Shown here: positions 25,881 through 34,547 of the stretch, in pieces
Numbering within the stretch: the stretch's first letter is position 1
Layout of the letters: the number at the start of each line of letters is the position of its first letter
Translations under genes and position numbers: made by a program
Assembly (NCBI GenBank): GCA_023423045.1
Contig: JAFAGA010000006.1
Location: 72,920-136,919 of the forward strand
Length of the DNA stretch: 64,000 nucleotides
From: Bacillota bacterium
GTDB taxonomy: Bacteria; Bacillota; Clostridia; Lachnospirales; Lachnospiraceae
Direction of reading: 5' to 3'
Notes under the pieces: generated by a model
What the model saw: only the letters and a program-made list of their open reading frames with translations
Databases searched by the model: none
What the model was told of the DNA's origin: nothing

Positions 25881-27782
25881 ATGTTAAGAGGTAAAAGATT
25901 TACTGCCATTCTACTAGTTTTAGTAATGGCATTCACAGCAGCATTGACTGGCTGTGGAAAAAAACCAGATGACACAACAAACACACCAACAAAGGCTCCC
26001 GCTAATGAAGTGACGACAGCCCCGACAGAGGCACCCACAGAGGCGCCCAGCACGGAAGAACCTTCTGATCCCAATGCGCTTCCCAGAACCGAGACGCTGT
26101 ATTTCGGCGGTCAGCAGTGGGGTTCTATTAACGGCTGGAACCCGTTGGGCGACAACAATAATAACGCGATGGCACTGTCCGCATCCGGAAGCGGTTCCCG
26201 TACTGTAATGTTCGAGACCCTGTACATGTACAATTTCCTGGATGCTTCCATGACTCCTCTGCTTGCAGACGGCGATTATCAATGGAACGCCGATATGACA
26301 GAGATTACCGTTAAGATGAACAGCGCGGCAAAATGGAGTGATGGAACTCCGGTTACCGCTGACGACGTGGCTTATACCTATGAGACAGCTCTCAAGATTG
26401 GTAACAATGCAGGTAATTCCAATAAGCCTTACATTGAATCCTTAACGGCCACCGATCCTTCCACTTTAGTTATTAAGTCTACTTTGAACGAGGAAGGCAA
26501 ATCCACCAATCCTTTAATGTTAGTCAACTTCCTTGGTTCCTTCTATGTTGCACAGAAGGCTTGGATCCAGAGTGTAGAAGCTCGTAACAACGATGATGCT
26601 ACCGCTATCAAGACGGATCCCGCAGAGGATGTTGTTTATTCCGGACCTTACGGAAGATACTATGATGATGACCAGAAAGTTGTATTTGTCCGCAATGACA
26701 GCTATTGGGGCCAGGATGCTTCCATGTGGGGCAAACTTCCGGTACCTAAGTATCTTGCACATGCTATTTATGCAGATAATGCCGCGACAGAAGTAGCCTT
26801 CAAGGCAGGCGAGATCGATGTTAACCAGCAGTTTATCGCTAACATCCAGGATCTCTGGCTCAAGGACGGCCTTCCGGTTTCCACCTATATGGATGAGGCT
26901 CCTTATGGTATCTGCGTTAACCTTCCCACCGCATTCTACAACCTTGAGAAGCCCGTGCTTCAGAAGGTAGAAGTTCGTAAGGCAATTGCTATGGCTGTTG
27001 ATTACGATGCCATCAATGCTAATGCTATGACTGGCCAGTCTCCTACTTTCCAGCAGGTTCCCCGTTCCTTCATGAACCCCACCGACGGCGAGCAGGCAAC
27101 CTTTGACCACGCCGCAGTGAAGGATCTTCAGTGGATCGGTAATGATGTCGAAGGCGCTAAGAAATTATTGGATGATGCCGGCATCGTTGATAAAGACGGC
27201 GACGGCTTCCGTGAATTCGACGGCAAGAAGATCACTTTAATTGCAGCTTGTCCTAACGGCTGGAGTGATTGGCAGGCAGCAATCGAAATCGTTGCAGCTG
27301 CAGGCGAAAAGATCGGCATCGAGATCACTACCCAGTATCCCGAAGCAGATCCCTATCTTACTACTGTAACCTCAGCCCATCAGCAGGATTTTGACATCTT
27401 CATGATGTGGACCGACAGCGCATCTCCCGTACAGCCTTGGGGCCGTATGCGTTATCTGATGAGCAGTGAGTTTAATGGTATTGACGGTAACTGGTCCGGT
27501 AACTATGGCCACTACAGCAATGACCGTATTCAGGATTTAATTAAACTGATCCCTACGGCTGATGCTGCAAAAGCAAAGGAATACTACACCGAAGCAGTTA
27601 AGATTTACTTAAGTGATGTTCCTTCCTTCGGACTGATGTATCGTCCTGACAAATTCCATGCTGTTTATGAATCCACATGGACTGGTTTCCCCGAAGCGGG
27701 CGACGGCTTAAATATTCCTCCGGCAGATTGTACCGACGGCTATGGAATTGCAGCTCTGTACCATATTTCATTAATTCAGTAG
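25881..27782 (+). CDS. Peptide/oligosaccharide-binding lipoprotein (SBP family 5)
   Basis: Lipobox AALTGCGKKPDD followed by a Thr/Pro/Glu-rich linker and a family 5 solute-binding fold (PF00496): ITVKMNSAAKWSDGTPVTADD is the signature region. Length 633 residues. It is the first gene of an Opp-type operon with two permeases and two ATPases. Family 5 systems carry peptides but also oligosaccharides in several Firmicutes and Thermotogae; a GH39-type regulator on one side and lacZ on the other make an oligosaccharide more likely here, which is inference. A stable hairpin after the gene may raise its expression over the rest of the operon. Confidence 0.92.
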   Translation: MLRGKRFTAILLVLVMAFTAALTGCGKKPDDTTNTPTKAPANEVTTAPTEAPTEAPSTEEPSDPNALPRTETLYFGGQQWGSINGWNPLGDNNNNAMALSASGSGSRTVMFETLYMYNFLDASMTPLLADGDYQWNADMTEITVKMNSAAKWSDGTPVTADDVAYTYETALKIGNNAGNSNKPYIESLTATDPSTLVIKSTLNEEGKSTNPLMLVNFLGSFYVAQKAWIQSVEARNNDDATAIKTDPAEDVVYSGPYGRYYDDDQKVVFVRNDSYWGQDASMWGKLPVPKYLAHAIYADNAATEVAFKAGEIDVNQQFIANIQDLWLKDGLPVSTYMDEAPYGICVNLPTAFYNLEKPVLQKVEVRKAIAMAVDYDAINANAMTGQSPTFQQVPRSFMNPTDGEQATFDHAAVKDLQWIGNDVEGAKKLLDDAGIVDKDGDGFREFDGKKITLIAACPNGWSDWQAAIEIVAAAGEKIGIEITTQYPEADPYLTTVTSAHQQDFDIFMMWTDSASPVQPWGRMRYLMSSEFNGIDGNWSGNYGHYSNDRIQDLIKLIPTADAAKAKEYYTEAVKIYLSDVPSFGLMYRPDKFHAVYESTWTGFPEAGDGLNIPPADCTDGYGIAALYHISLIQ

Positions 27783-27859
27783 CTTATACACTGACAACTG
27801 TATATGCAATTTGTATTGCATGAAATATAATCTCAAATAGTAACACCTGAATCTTATAG

Positions 27860-27895
27860 TCAGCCATGTTTCGGGAGCTCTTGAAACATGGCTGA
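27860..27895 (+). terminator. Stable hairpin between binding-protein and permease genes
   Basis: Perfect 13-bp arms (27860-27872, 27883-27895) with a 10-nt loop. It lacks a proper T-run, so it is probably a partial terminator or a 3' mRNA-stabilising stem that sets a higher level of the binding protein than of the permeases and ATPases. Confidence 0.6.
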
Positions 27896-27947
27896 TTTCA
27901 GAATTCACAGAGTAATATGCTAACAGTTTTCAGTATAAGAGAAAGGC

Positions 27948-28964
27948 ATGGTTATCTTTATGAAAGGCTATCGTAAGTATTTCGGCAAAAAAATAGTATG
28001 GTTTATCCTTACTCTATTCATTGCTTTCATACTCAATTTTTCACTTCCCCGAATGATGCCGGCAGATCCTGTCGCAAATATTATGTCCAAAACAGCACGG
28101 GGACTTACAGATTCTGCTGCAACAAAAGCAATGTATGATAATTATGTCAAGGCATTCGGCCTTGATAAACCGCCAGTTATTCAATTTTTTACCTATATCG
28201 GGAATGCATTCCGGGGCGATTTCGGTCTTTCCTTCAGCCAATATCCGCGTAGGGTAACCGATATCATTTCCAATGCGATTCTGTGGACCATCGGATTGCA
28301 GATGCCCGCCATCATCGTCGGATGGCTTCTGGGCAATCTCCTGGGCGCGCTGGCTGCCTATATTAAAAAGGGCTTTGATAAGTTCCTTATGCCGCTCACC
28401 CTGTTCTTCAGCTGTATTCCCGCCTTCGGTATGGCAGTTATTATGCTGAGTATTTTCGCCGTCAGATTAAAGCTTGCACCGGTTGCAGGAGGATACGGCT
28501 TTGATCTGATTCCTCATTTTAGCTGGGCCTTTATAAAATCAATCTTTGTGCATTACCAGCTGCCCTTCTGGTCCATCGTAATTATCTCCATTGGCGGACA
28601 GGCAATTGGCATGCGTTCCATGTCAATCTACGAATTGAACGCGGACTATGTGAAGTACAGCCGCTTTCTCGGCATCAAGGATAGAAAAATTGTCGGCTAT
28701 GTTTTCCGTAATGCCATGCTTCCCCAGGTAACCGGCCTTGCGCTTTCCCTGGGTACCATGATCGGCGGTGCATTGGTTGCTGAGATCACCTTCAGTTATC
28801 CGGGATTAGGTACCACAATGCTGTCTGCCGTTACAGCCTCGGATTACCCGCTTTTATCGGCAACAACTCTGATTATAACCATCATGGTCCTGGTTGTTAC
28901 CTTTTTAATTGATATTATCTATGGCTTCATTGACCCGCGGGTAAAAGCGGCTCAATTTGATTAA
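27948..28964 (+). CDS. Opp/Dpp-type ABC permease (OppB position)
   Basis: BPD_transp_1 permease of 338 residues with an N-terminal membrane segment followed by PRMMPADPVANIM and the docking loop ELNADYVKYSRFLGIKDRKI, as in DppB/OppB. The C-terminus IDIIYGFIDPRVK is typical. ATG 27948 has AAAGG very close; ATG 27960 is an alternative start. It is separated from the binding-protein gene by 165 bp containing a hairpin. Confidence 0.92.
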   Translation: MVIFMKGYRKYFGKKIVWFILTLFIAFILNFSLPRMMPADPVANIMSKTARGLTDSAATKAMYDNYVKAFGLDKPPVIQFFTYIGNAFRGDFGLSFSQYPRRVTDIISNAILWTIGLQMPAIIVGWLLGNLLGALAAYIKKGFDKFLMPLTLFFSCIPAFGMAVIMLSIFAVRLKLAPVAGGYGFDLIPHFSWAFIKSIFVHYQLPFWSIVIISIGGQAIGMRSMSIYELNADYVKYSRFLGIKDRKIVGYVFRNAMLPQVTGLALSLGTMIGGALVAEITFSYPGLGTTMLSAVTASDYPLLSATTLIITIMVLVVTFLIDIIYGFIDPRVKAAQFD

Positions 28965-28978
28965 GGGGGAAAACGCAT

Positions 28979-30229
28979 ATGAAAAATACAATTCGCCAGA
29001 TATTTCACTCTCCCAAATTTGTTACAGGTTTTTCAATCTTCAGTATATTGTTATTGTTCCTTCTTATCTACCCGCTCTTTGTTCCCGGCAATCCTCTTCA
29101 GATGATCGGTTTGAACTCTTTCACTAAGCCCGGAACTTATATTTCTATCTATGATTCCTTGAACACCACTCCTAGTATTATGAAGCTGCCGGGTGCCGAT
29201 GAGAAAAGATTTACGAACAAATTAAGTGATGATGATCGGGTTGCAATGAGGGAATGGCTTCTGGCAACAGGAGTTCCTGAAGAGGAGATTGATATTACCA
29301 ACACCGATCACCTGCTGGATCTATGGTCGGAAAAATACGATCCTGCCATCAAACCTGCCGGAATGACCATGGCAAAACGTAATTATTATAAGAGACTCGA
29401 CAACGATCTTAAGAATGCATTAACTTCCAGTGAGCTCATTATTTCCGCCCACAACGAAGAAACCGATACCTTAGATGAGATTAAGACAATTAAAGGTACC
29501 GATTATGTGAATACCAAGGATGTACTTAATGTGGTGCGTCTTCCTCTGGGTACCGATAACTTCGGCGCAGATATGTTAAAGAAGCTGGTCTCAGCTGCCA
29601 AAACCTCTCTGATGATCGGATTGATCGCCGGTACCATTGCTACTCTGATCGGACTTTCCACCGGCTTGCTGGCCGGCTATCTCGGCGGCTTTGTGGATGA
29701 TCTTATCCTGTTTATTACGAACCTTTTTACTGTAATTCCGGGATTTATTATCCTAATTCTGATCTCCTACGGTATCGGGCAGGAGCAAAGAGGCGCCTCT
29801 ACTGTTGCAATCGTAATCGGCCTCACTTCCTGGACCTGGACGACCCGTTCGGTGCGATCCCAGGTAATCTCCCTGCGTAATCGGGATCATGTTAACCTGA
29901 GTAAGCTTTCCGGGCACAGCCTGATAAGAATTATTGCGACAGACATTCTGCCTTATATCGCATCCTATGTTGTGATGGCATTGATTTTACAGATATCCAC
30001 GGCAATCCTTGCCGAAGCGCAGCTTTCCATGCTGGGCCTCGGACCTAAGACAACGGAGACTCCGACCCTCGGAATTATGATGAACTGGGCTATGCTTTAT
30101 TCCGCTCATACTCACGGTTACTGGTGGGCATACTTCCCTATTCTGCTGGTCATTGCGCTGATATCATTCTCACTGAATTTAATGAATACCGGTCTGGATC
30201 AGGTGTTCAACCCTACCCTTAGAGATTAG
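28979..30229 (+). CDS. Opp/Dpp-type ABC permease (OppC position)
   Basis: BPD_transp_1 permease of 416 residues, longer than usual for OppC (about 300). The extra length is a hydrophilic stretch of roughly 140 residues between the first membrane segment (FSIFSILLLFLLIYPLFVP) and the conserved LPLGTDNFGADMLKKLVSAAK. The docking loop follows RNRDHVNLSKLSGHSLIRII. The C-terminus SLNLMNTGLDQVFNPTLRD matches OppC/DppC. It lies 14 bp after the partner permease. Confidence 0.91.
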   Translation: MKNTIRQIFHSPKFVTGFSIFSILLLFLLIYPLFVPGNPLQMIGLNSFTKPGTYISIYDSLNTTPSIMKLPGADEKRFTNKLSDDDRVAMREWLLATGVPEEEIDITNTDHLLDLWSEKYDPAIKPAGMTMAKRNYYKRLDNDLKNALTSSELIISAHNEETDTLDEIKTIKGTDYVNTKDVLNVVRLPLGTDNFGADMLKKLVSAAKTSLMIGLIAGTIATLIGLSTGLLAGYLGGFVDDLILFITNLFTVIPGFIILILISYGIGQEQRGASTVAIVIGLTSWTWTTRSVRSQVISLRNRDHVNLSKLSGHSLIRIIATDILPYIASYVVMALILQISTAILAEAQLSMLGLGPKTTETPTLGIMMNWAMLYSAHTHGYWWAYFPILLVIALISFSLNLMNTGLDQVFNPTLRD

Positions 30230-30239
30230 GAGGCCGGAT

Positions 30240-31247
30240 ATGGGAAAGACAATACTTGAGGTCAAGGACCTCACAACCAAATATATTACCAGATTTAAAG
30301 AAGATGTATACGCCGTTGACCATGTTTCACTGACTATCGAGGAGGGCAAATCCCTTGGTATCGCAGGCGAATCCGGTTGCGGAAAATCCACACTTGCTCT
30401 CAGCTTAATGGGTTATTACTTCCCTCCGCTGCATTATACGAGCGGTGATATCATCATAAACGGTCAGAATATATCCAAACTGGATCCGGATACAATTCGA
30501 AAGAATATCCTTGGAACAGAGATCGCTTATATTCCCCAGGCTGCAATGAATGCCCTGAACCCGACTCAGAAAATTATCCGTTTTATTGAGGACGTTATCC
30601 ATGTGCATGATCCCAAGATGCCCAAGAAGGATATCTACGAGCTGGCAAGAAAACGCTTTGAGGAGCTGGGCCTTCCAGCCTCCGTCCTGGATAGACACGC
30701 AGTAGAATTATCCGGTGGTATGAAACAGCGTACCGTTATCGCCATCTCCACCATTCTGTCTCCCAAAGTGCTGATTGCGGATGAACCCTCCAGCGCCTTG
30801 GACGTTACCAGTCAGAAGATGGTCATTAAGATGCTGCGCAACCTGATGGAGAAGGGTTACATTAAATCCATGATCTTCATCACACATGAGCTGCCCCTGC
30901 TTTACAATGTGACCGATGATATCATGGTCATGTATGCGGGACAGATTGTGGAAAAGGGTTCCGCCAAAGACATGGTATTTAATCCGACCCATCCTTATTC
31001 CAAGGGTCTGATGGGCTCCATCATTGTTCCTGAAGAAGGAACCCGTGATGTGAAGCTTGCCGCCATTCCAGGAACTCCTCCGAACCTCAAAAAGCCGCCT
31101 TCCGGCTGCCGCTTTGCGGATCGGTGCAAATATGTGACCAATGAATGCCGGCTGACCTCCGTTGAATTGAAGGAATTCGGGGATGGACGCAGTTACCGTT
31201 GTATTATTGGAATAGATAAGCTGAGGGAGGAGTATGCTAATGAGTGA
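30240..31247 (+). CDS. Opp/Dpp-type ABC ATPase (OppD position)
   Basis: ATPase of 335 residues with Walker A GESGCGKST, signature LSGGMKQR, Walker B VLIADEPSSALD and the switch His in FITHEL. The C-terminal oligopeptide extension has the Cys cluster CRFADRCKYVTNEC..YRC typical of OppD/DppD. It acts with the next gene as a heterodimeric motor for the two permeases. Spacing to the previous gene is 10 bp. Confidence 0.94.
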   Translation: MGKTILEVKDLTTKYITRFKEDVYAVDHVSLTIEEGKSLGIAGESGCGKSTLALSLMGYYFPPLHYTSGDIIINGQNISKLDPDTIRKNILGTEIAYIPQAAMNALNPTQKIIRFIEDVIHVHDPKMPKKDIYELARKRFEELGLPASVLDRHAVELSGGMKQRTVIAISTILSPKVLIADEPSSALDVTSQKMVIKMLRNLMEKGYIKSMIFITHELPLLYNVTDDIMVMYAGQIVEKGSAKDMVFNPTHPYSKGLMGSIIVPEEGTRDVKLAAIPGTPPNLKKPPSGCRFADRCKYVTNECRLTSVELKEFGDGRSYRCIIGIDKLREEYANE

Positions 31248-32052
31248 TAAAAGACCCATGTGCCTTAGCGGAAAAGGCGTTACCAAAGTATTTGGCTTTG
31301 GAACCAAAAAGACCGTAGCTGTCGATCATGTGGATTTTGAATTCCATGAGGGTGAGTTTGTCTCCATCGTAGGCGAATCCGGCAGCGGAAAGACGACTAT
31401 CAGCAAAATGCTGCTTGGTCTGCTCAGTGTAACCGAGGGACAGATATTCTTTCAGGATAAACCCTTGGATATCAGTACCCGTAAGAAGAAAAAAGAATAT
31501 TGGAAGGACATTCAGGCAATCTTCCAGGACCCTTTCTCCTCTTATAATGTATTTTCCAAAATTGATACGGTTCTTTTAGACTGTATCAATATGCGGGGCG
31601 GCAAAGGCCTCCCCATGGAGAAGAAGATCGAGATGATGACCGAGGCCTGCAGCTTTGTTAACCTCAAATATGCAGAGTTAACAAATAAGTATCCCTTTGA
31701 GTTATCCGGCGGTCAGATGCAGCGTCTGATGATTGCCCGCATCTTCCTGTTAAAACCGAAGATCCTTCTGGCGGATGAACCCACTTCCATGATTGATGCC
31801 TGCTCCAGAGCCACCATTTTGGATATGTTGTTGAATCTGCGTAATGAGATCGGCATGACCATCATATTCATTACCCATGATATCGGTCTGGCCTATTATA
31901 TCTCCGACACAGTGTATATTATGGAGCATGGCAAATTCGTAGAGTATGGCACCGCGGACGATGTTATCCTTAATCCCAAGGCAGAGTATACCAGGCGCTT
32001 AATCAGCGACGTTCCTAAGATTTATGAGGAATGGGATCTGACAACGGTGTGA
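31240..32052 (+). CDS. Opp/Dpp-type ABC ATPase (OppF position)
   Basis: Walker A GESGSGKTT, signature LSGGQMQR, Walker B ILLADEPTSMID and switch His in FITHDI. It is short (270 residues) and lacks the C-terminal oligopeptide/Cys extension of many OppF proteins. Two ATGs compete; the one at 31240 overlaps the oppD stop by 8 nt and sits 7 nt after GAGGAG, so I prefer it over 31234. Confidence 0.93.
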   Translation: MSDKRPMCLSGKGVTKVFGFGTKKTVAVDHVDFEFHEGEFVSIVGESGSGKTTISKMLLGLLSVTEGQIFFQDKPLDISTRKKKKEYWKDIQAIFQDPFSSYNVFSKIDTVLLDCINMRGGKGLPMEKKIEMMTEACSFVNLKYAELTNKYPFELSGGQMQRLMIARIFLLKPKILLADEPTSMIDACSRATILDMLLNLRNEIGMTIIFITHDIGLAYYISDTVYIMEHGKFVEYGTADDVILNPKAEYTRRLISDVPKIYEEWDLTTV

Positions 32053-32170
32053 TTTCAGACTAAATTAAATTATTATTATCAGAAGTGCCATTATTTCCAT
32101 CGAAGTCTGCTCCGTGCAATGCTTCCCGGTAATAATGGCCCTTCGAATATAAGAAAGGACTTCCATATCC

Positions 32171-33352
32171 ATGACCGCATTTATTTTAGTTATTATCTAT
32201 ATTTCCTTTATCTGCCTGGGTTTGCCCGACTCCCTTCTGGGGGTAAGCTGGCCCATGATCCGGACCGAATTTGGCGTTTCTTTAAGTGCCGTCGGTCCGG
32301 TCTTTATGACAATTGCGGGAGGCACCATTGTGTCCAGCTTCTTTAGCGGCCATGTCTTAAAAAGATTTGGTACGGCCAAGGTAGCCGCAATCAGCACTGC
32401 CATGACTGCGGCCGGCATTCTCGGTTTCTATTTTGCTCCCGGCGTCCAGTGGTTCTATCTTATGGCGATTCCCCTGGGTCTTGGTGCTGGTTCTGTAGAT
32501 GCAGGTTTGAATGACTATGTCGCCACACATTACAAATCCCATCACATGAGCTGGCTCCACTGCTTCTGGGGAATCGGAGCAACTGTGGGCCCCATGATTA
32601 TGTCCCAATTCATCAAGGGCTCCACCTGGAGGATGGGCTATCTGACGGTTGCCCTGATCCAGGCTTCCTTTGCTGTCTTCCTGTTGGCAACCCTGCCTGC
32701 ATGGAAGAAGGCAGAATCACAGAGAGTCGCAACCAATGAAGAGCCCGCCGCCGATTCCATTCCTGCTGCCGGGAACAATAAGGTCTCCCTTCTTGCCACC
32801 AAAGGTGTCAAGCCGGTATTAATCACCCTTCTCTTTTACTGTGGAGCTGAAGCGACCCTTGGCCTTTGGGGGAGCAGTTACCTGGTTCAAATTAAGAACC
32901 TGACCCCATCCATTGCCGCCTCCTGGGTTGCAATGTATTATGGAGGAATCACAGTAGGCAGATTCTTTAACGGCTTCCTGACGTTGAAGCTCAGCAACAA
33001 GGCATTGATACGCCTCGGGCTGCTGATCCTGCTGGGCGGTGTACTTTTACTCCTTCTCCCCCTGCCAGGAATCTTCACAATGCTCGGTATGATGTGTATT
33101 GGTCTAGGCTGTGCCCCGATTTTTCCCTGCATTCTGCATGAGACTCCTGCACGTTTTGGAGCAGAGCGCTCCCGGTCGCTTATGGGAATTCAGATGGCCG
33201 TCGCTTATACCGGCTCCACCTTTCTTCCTCCGATCTTTGGATATGTGGCAGGCGCTATCTCTATCGCACTGTATCCATTTGCGATTCTCACCTATACGCT
33301 GATCATGATCTTATGTGCCGAACGAACAAATCGCATCTTTTCCATTCTGTAA
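32171..33352 (+). CDS. MFS transporter, sugar-type
   Basis: A 393-residue major facilitator protein with about twelve membrane segments. The N-terminus FICLGLPDSLLGVSWPMI and the stretch VDAGLNDYVATHY..MSWLHCFWGIGATVGP resemble the FucP-like sugar branch of Firmicutes. It lies 118 bp after the Opp-type ATPase on the same strand and upstream of an AraC/lacZ pair, so a sugar or glycoside substrate is plausible. Direction of transport is not known. Confidence 0.85.
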   Translation: MTAFILVIIYISFICLGLPDSLLGVSWPMIRTEFGVSLSAVGPVFMTIAGGTIVSSFFSGHVLKRFGTAKVAAISTAMTAAGILGFYFAPGVQWFYLMAIPLGLGAGSVDAGLNDYVATHYKSHHMSWLHCFWGIGATVGPMIMSQFIKGSTWRMGYLTVALIQASFAVFLLATLPAWKKAESQRVATNEEPAADSIPAAGNNKVSLLATKGVKPVLITLLFYCGAEATLGLWGSSYLVQIKNLTPSIAASWVAMYYGGITVGRFFNGFLTLKLSNKALIRLGLLILLGGVLLLLLPLPGIFTMLGMMCIGLGCAPIFPCILHETPARFGAERSRSLMGIQMAVAYTGSTFLPPIFGYVAGAISIALYPFAILTYTLIMILCAERTNRIFSIL

Positions 33353-33369
33353 TCCAAAGAATACGGCGC

Positions 33370-33404
33370 AAAAGAAGGGAGGGCACTTATTCCGCTCTCC
33401 CTTC
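33370..33404 (-). terminator. Terminator between converging MFS and AraC genes
   Basis: GAAGGGAG/CTCCCTTC arms (33374-33381, 33397-33404) followed by TTTT on the minus strand, fitting the end of the AraC gene; it may also stop transcription from the MFS side less efficiently. Confidence 0.65.
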
Positions 33405-33429
33405 CTTGCATCCCTGTAATCGATTTCAC

Positions 33430-34284
33430 TTATTCCACCATTCCGCCCCGGTATCTGTATTCACTTGGGGACATGCCGGTGTACTTACGGAAGATTCTGC
33501 TGAAGTACAGCTGACTGTCATATCCAACCATGTCAGATACATCATTGATTGACAGATAATGATTATTCAGCAGCTCCTTGGCATGCTGCAAACGTAGATT
33601 CGTCAGGTACTGCTTGGGGGAAAATCCGGTATACCTTTTGAATTCGCGGATAAACCAGCTGCAGCTAACATGGTATTGGCCCGCCAGTCCGGTTATATTA
33701 ATATCCCTTTGATATTCCTGGTGAAAACGGTTAATCACCTCATCTAACATCGAATGATATCCACGCTTCTCCTGATAACCATTTCGAGCCGCCCTGGCTG
33801 CCGTAATCAGAAGCTGCCGGAAGTAAGCCTCCGTCATCTCCATATTATAATGGCGTTCCATCCTCAACTCGGAGATAATCCTGTCAAAAAGCTCAGCAAG
33901 GTCCTCCGTCCCGGACAACTGTATCGGCTGTCCCGGAAGCAAGCCCAGGCTGTCAAGGAGCGGGCGGGCGGCCCTTCCCGAGAAATGAATCCAGTAAATA
34001 TCAGGCTTCTCCTGCAGCACATAGTAATAATCTTGAGGGATTCCCGGCTGATACACGAAAATACCGCCTTTCCCCACATTATATCTCTTTCCCTCCAGCG
34101 TAAAATGTGCATATCCGTCCGCCACATATAAAAGCTGGTAGTCCCGTCTTCCGGCAGGACGCTGGGTTTCTATTTTCTTAAGATGAAGCAGCTTGTAGTG
34201 GCCGCTGCTTTTCACAAAAAGCTCCGAGTCCTCCCGCGGAAGATCATCATCACTCCTGTTATAATAGCCTGAATAATTCAGCAC
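33430..34284 (-). CDS. AraC-family regulator, probably of lacZ
   Basis: A 284-residue AraC protein with an N-terminal cupin-like sugar-sensing domain (YNVGKGGIFVYQPGIPQDYY) and two C-terminal helix-turn-helices (ITGLAGQYHVSCSWFIREF; INDVSDMVGYDSQLYFSRIF, then KYTGMSPSEYR). Start is GTG 34284 with GGGAGGAG upstream. It is divergent from lacZ across a 260-bp region, the usual arrangement for a local regulator. The inducer is unknown. Confidence 0.9.
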   Translation of the reverse strand: MLNYSGYYNRSDDDLPREDSELFVKSSGHYKLLHLKKIETQRPAGRRDYQLLYVADGYAHFTLEGKRYNVGKGGIFVYQPGIPQDYYYVLQEKPDIYWIHFSGRAARPLLDSLGLLPGQPIQLSGTEDLAELFDRIISELRMERHYNMEMTEAYFRQLLITAARAARNGYQEKRGYHSMLDEVINRFHQEYQRDINITGLAGQYHVSCSWFIREFKRYTGFSPKQYLTNLRLQHAKELLNNHYLSINDVSDMVGYDSQLYFSRIFRKYTGMSPSEYRYRGGMVE

Positions 34285-34547
34285 CGTTTTATGCTCCTCC
34301 CTGCAATTTGATTCGTCTCATTTTGTCATAGATATCATCGTAATAATACGAGATAATGTTAATTTCATCATAGCAAATCAGTATCATTTTGTCCATATAT
34401 CCAACAAAAATGATTATAGTAAATTACCCCTTTGATTGCTACAATAATCTTGCTGTTATCTGTTTCCGCAATTAGAATGAAATCTGAGAGGTTCTCCTGC
34501 GGGACCTGAGTTGCAGCTTCCAATAACATATAATGAGGTGCTATAAG

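Noticed and set aside
32087..32139. Inverted repeat GCCATTATT/AATAATGGC before the MFS gene as a terminator or operator
   Set aside because: Arms are only 9 bp with a loop of about 35 nt and no T-run; too weak to call.
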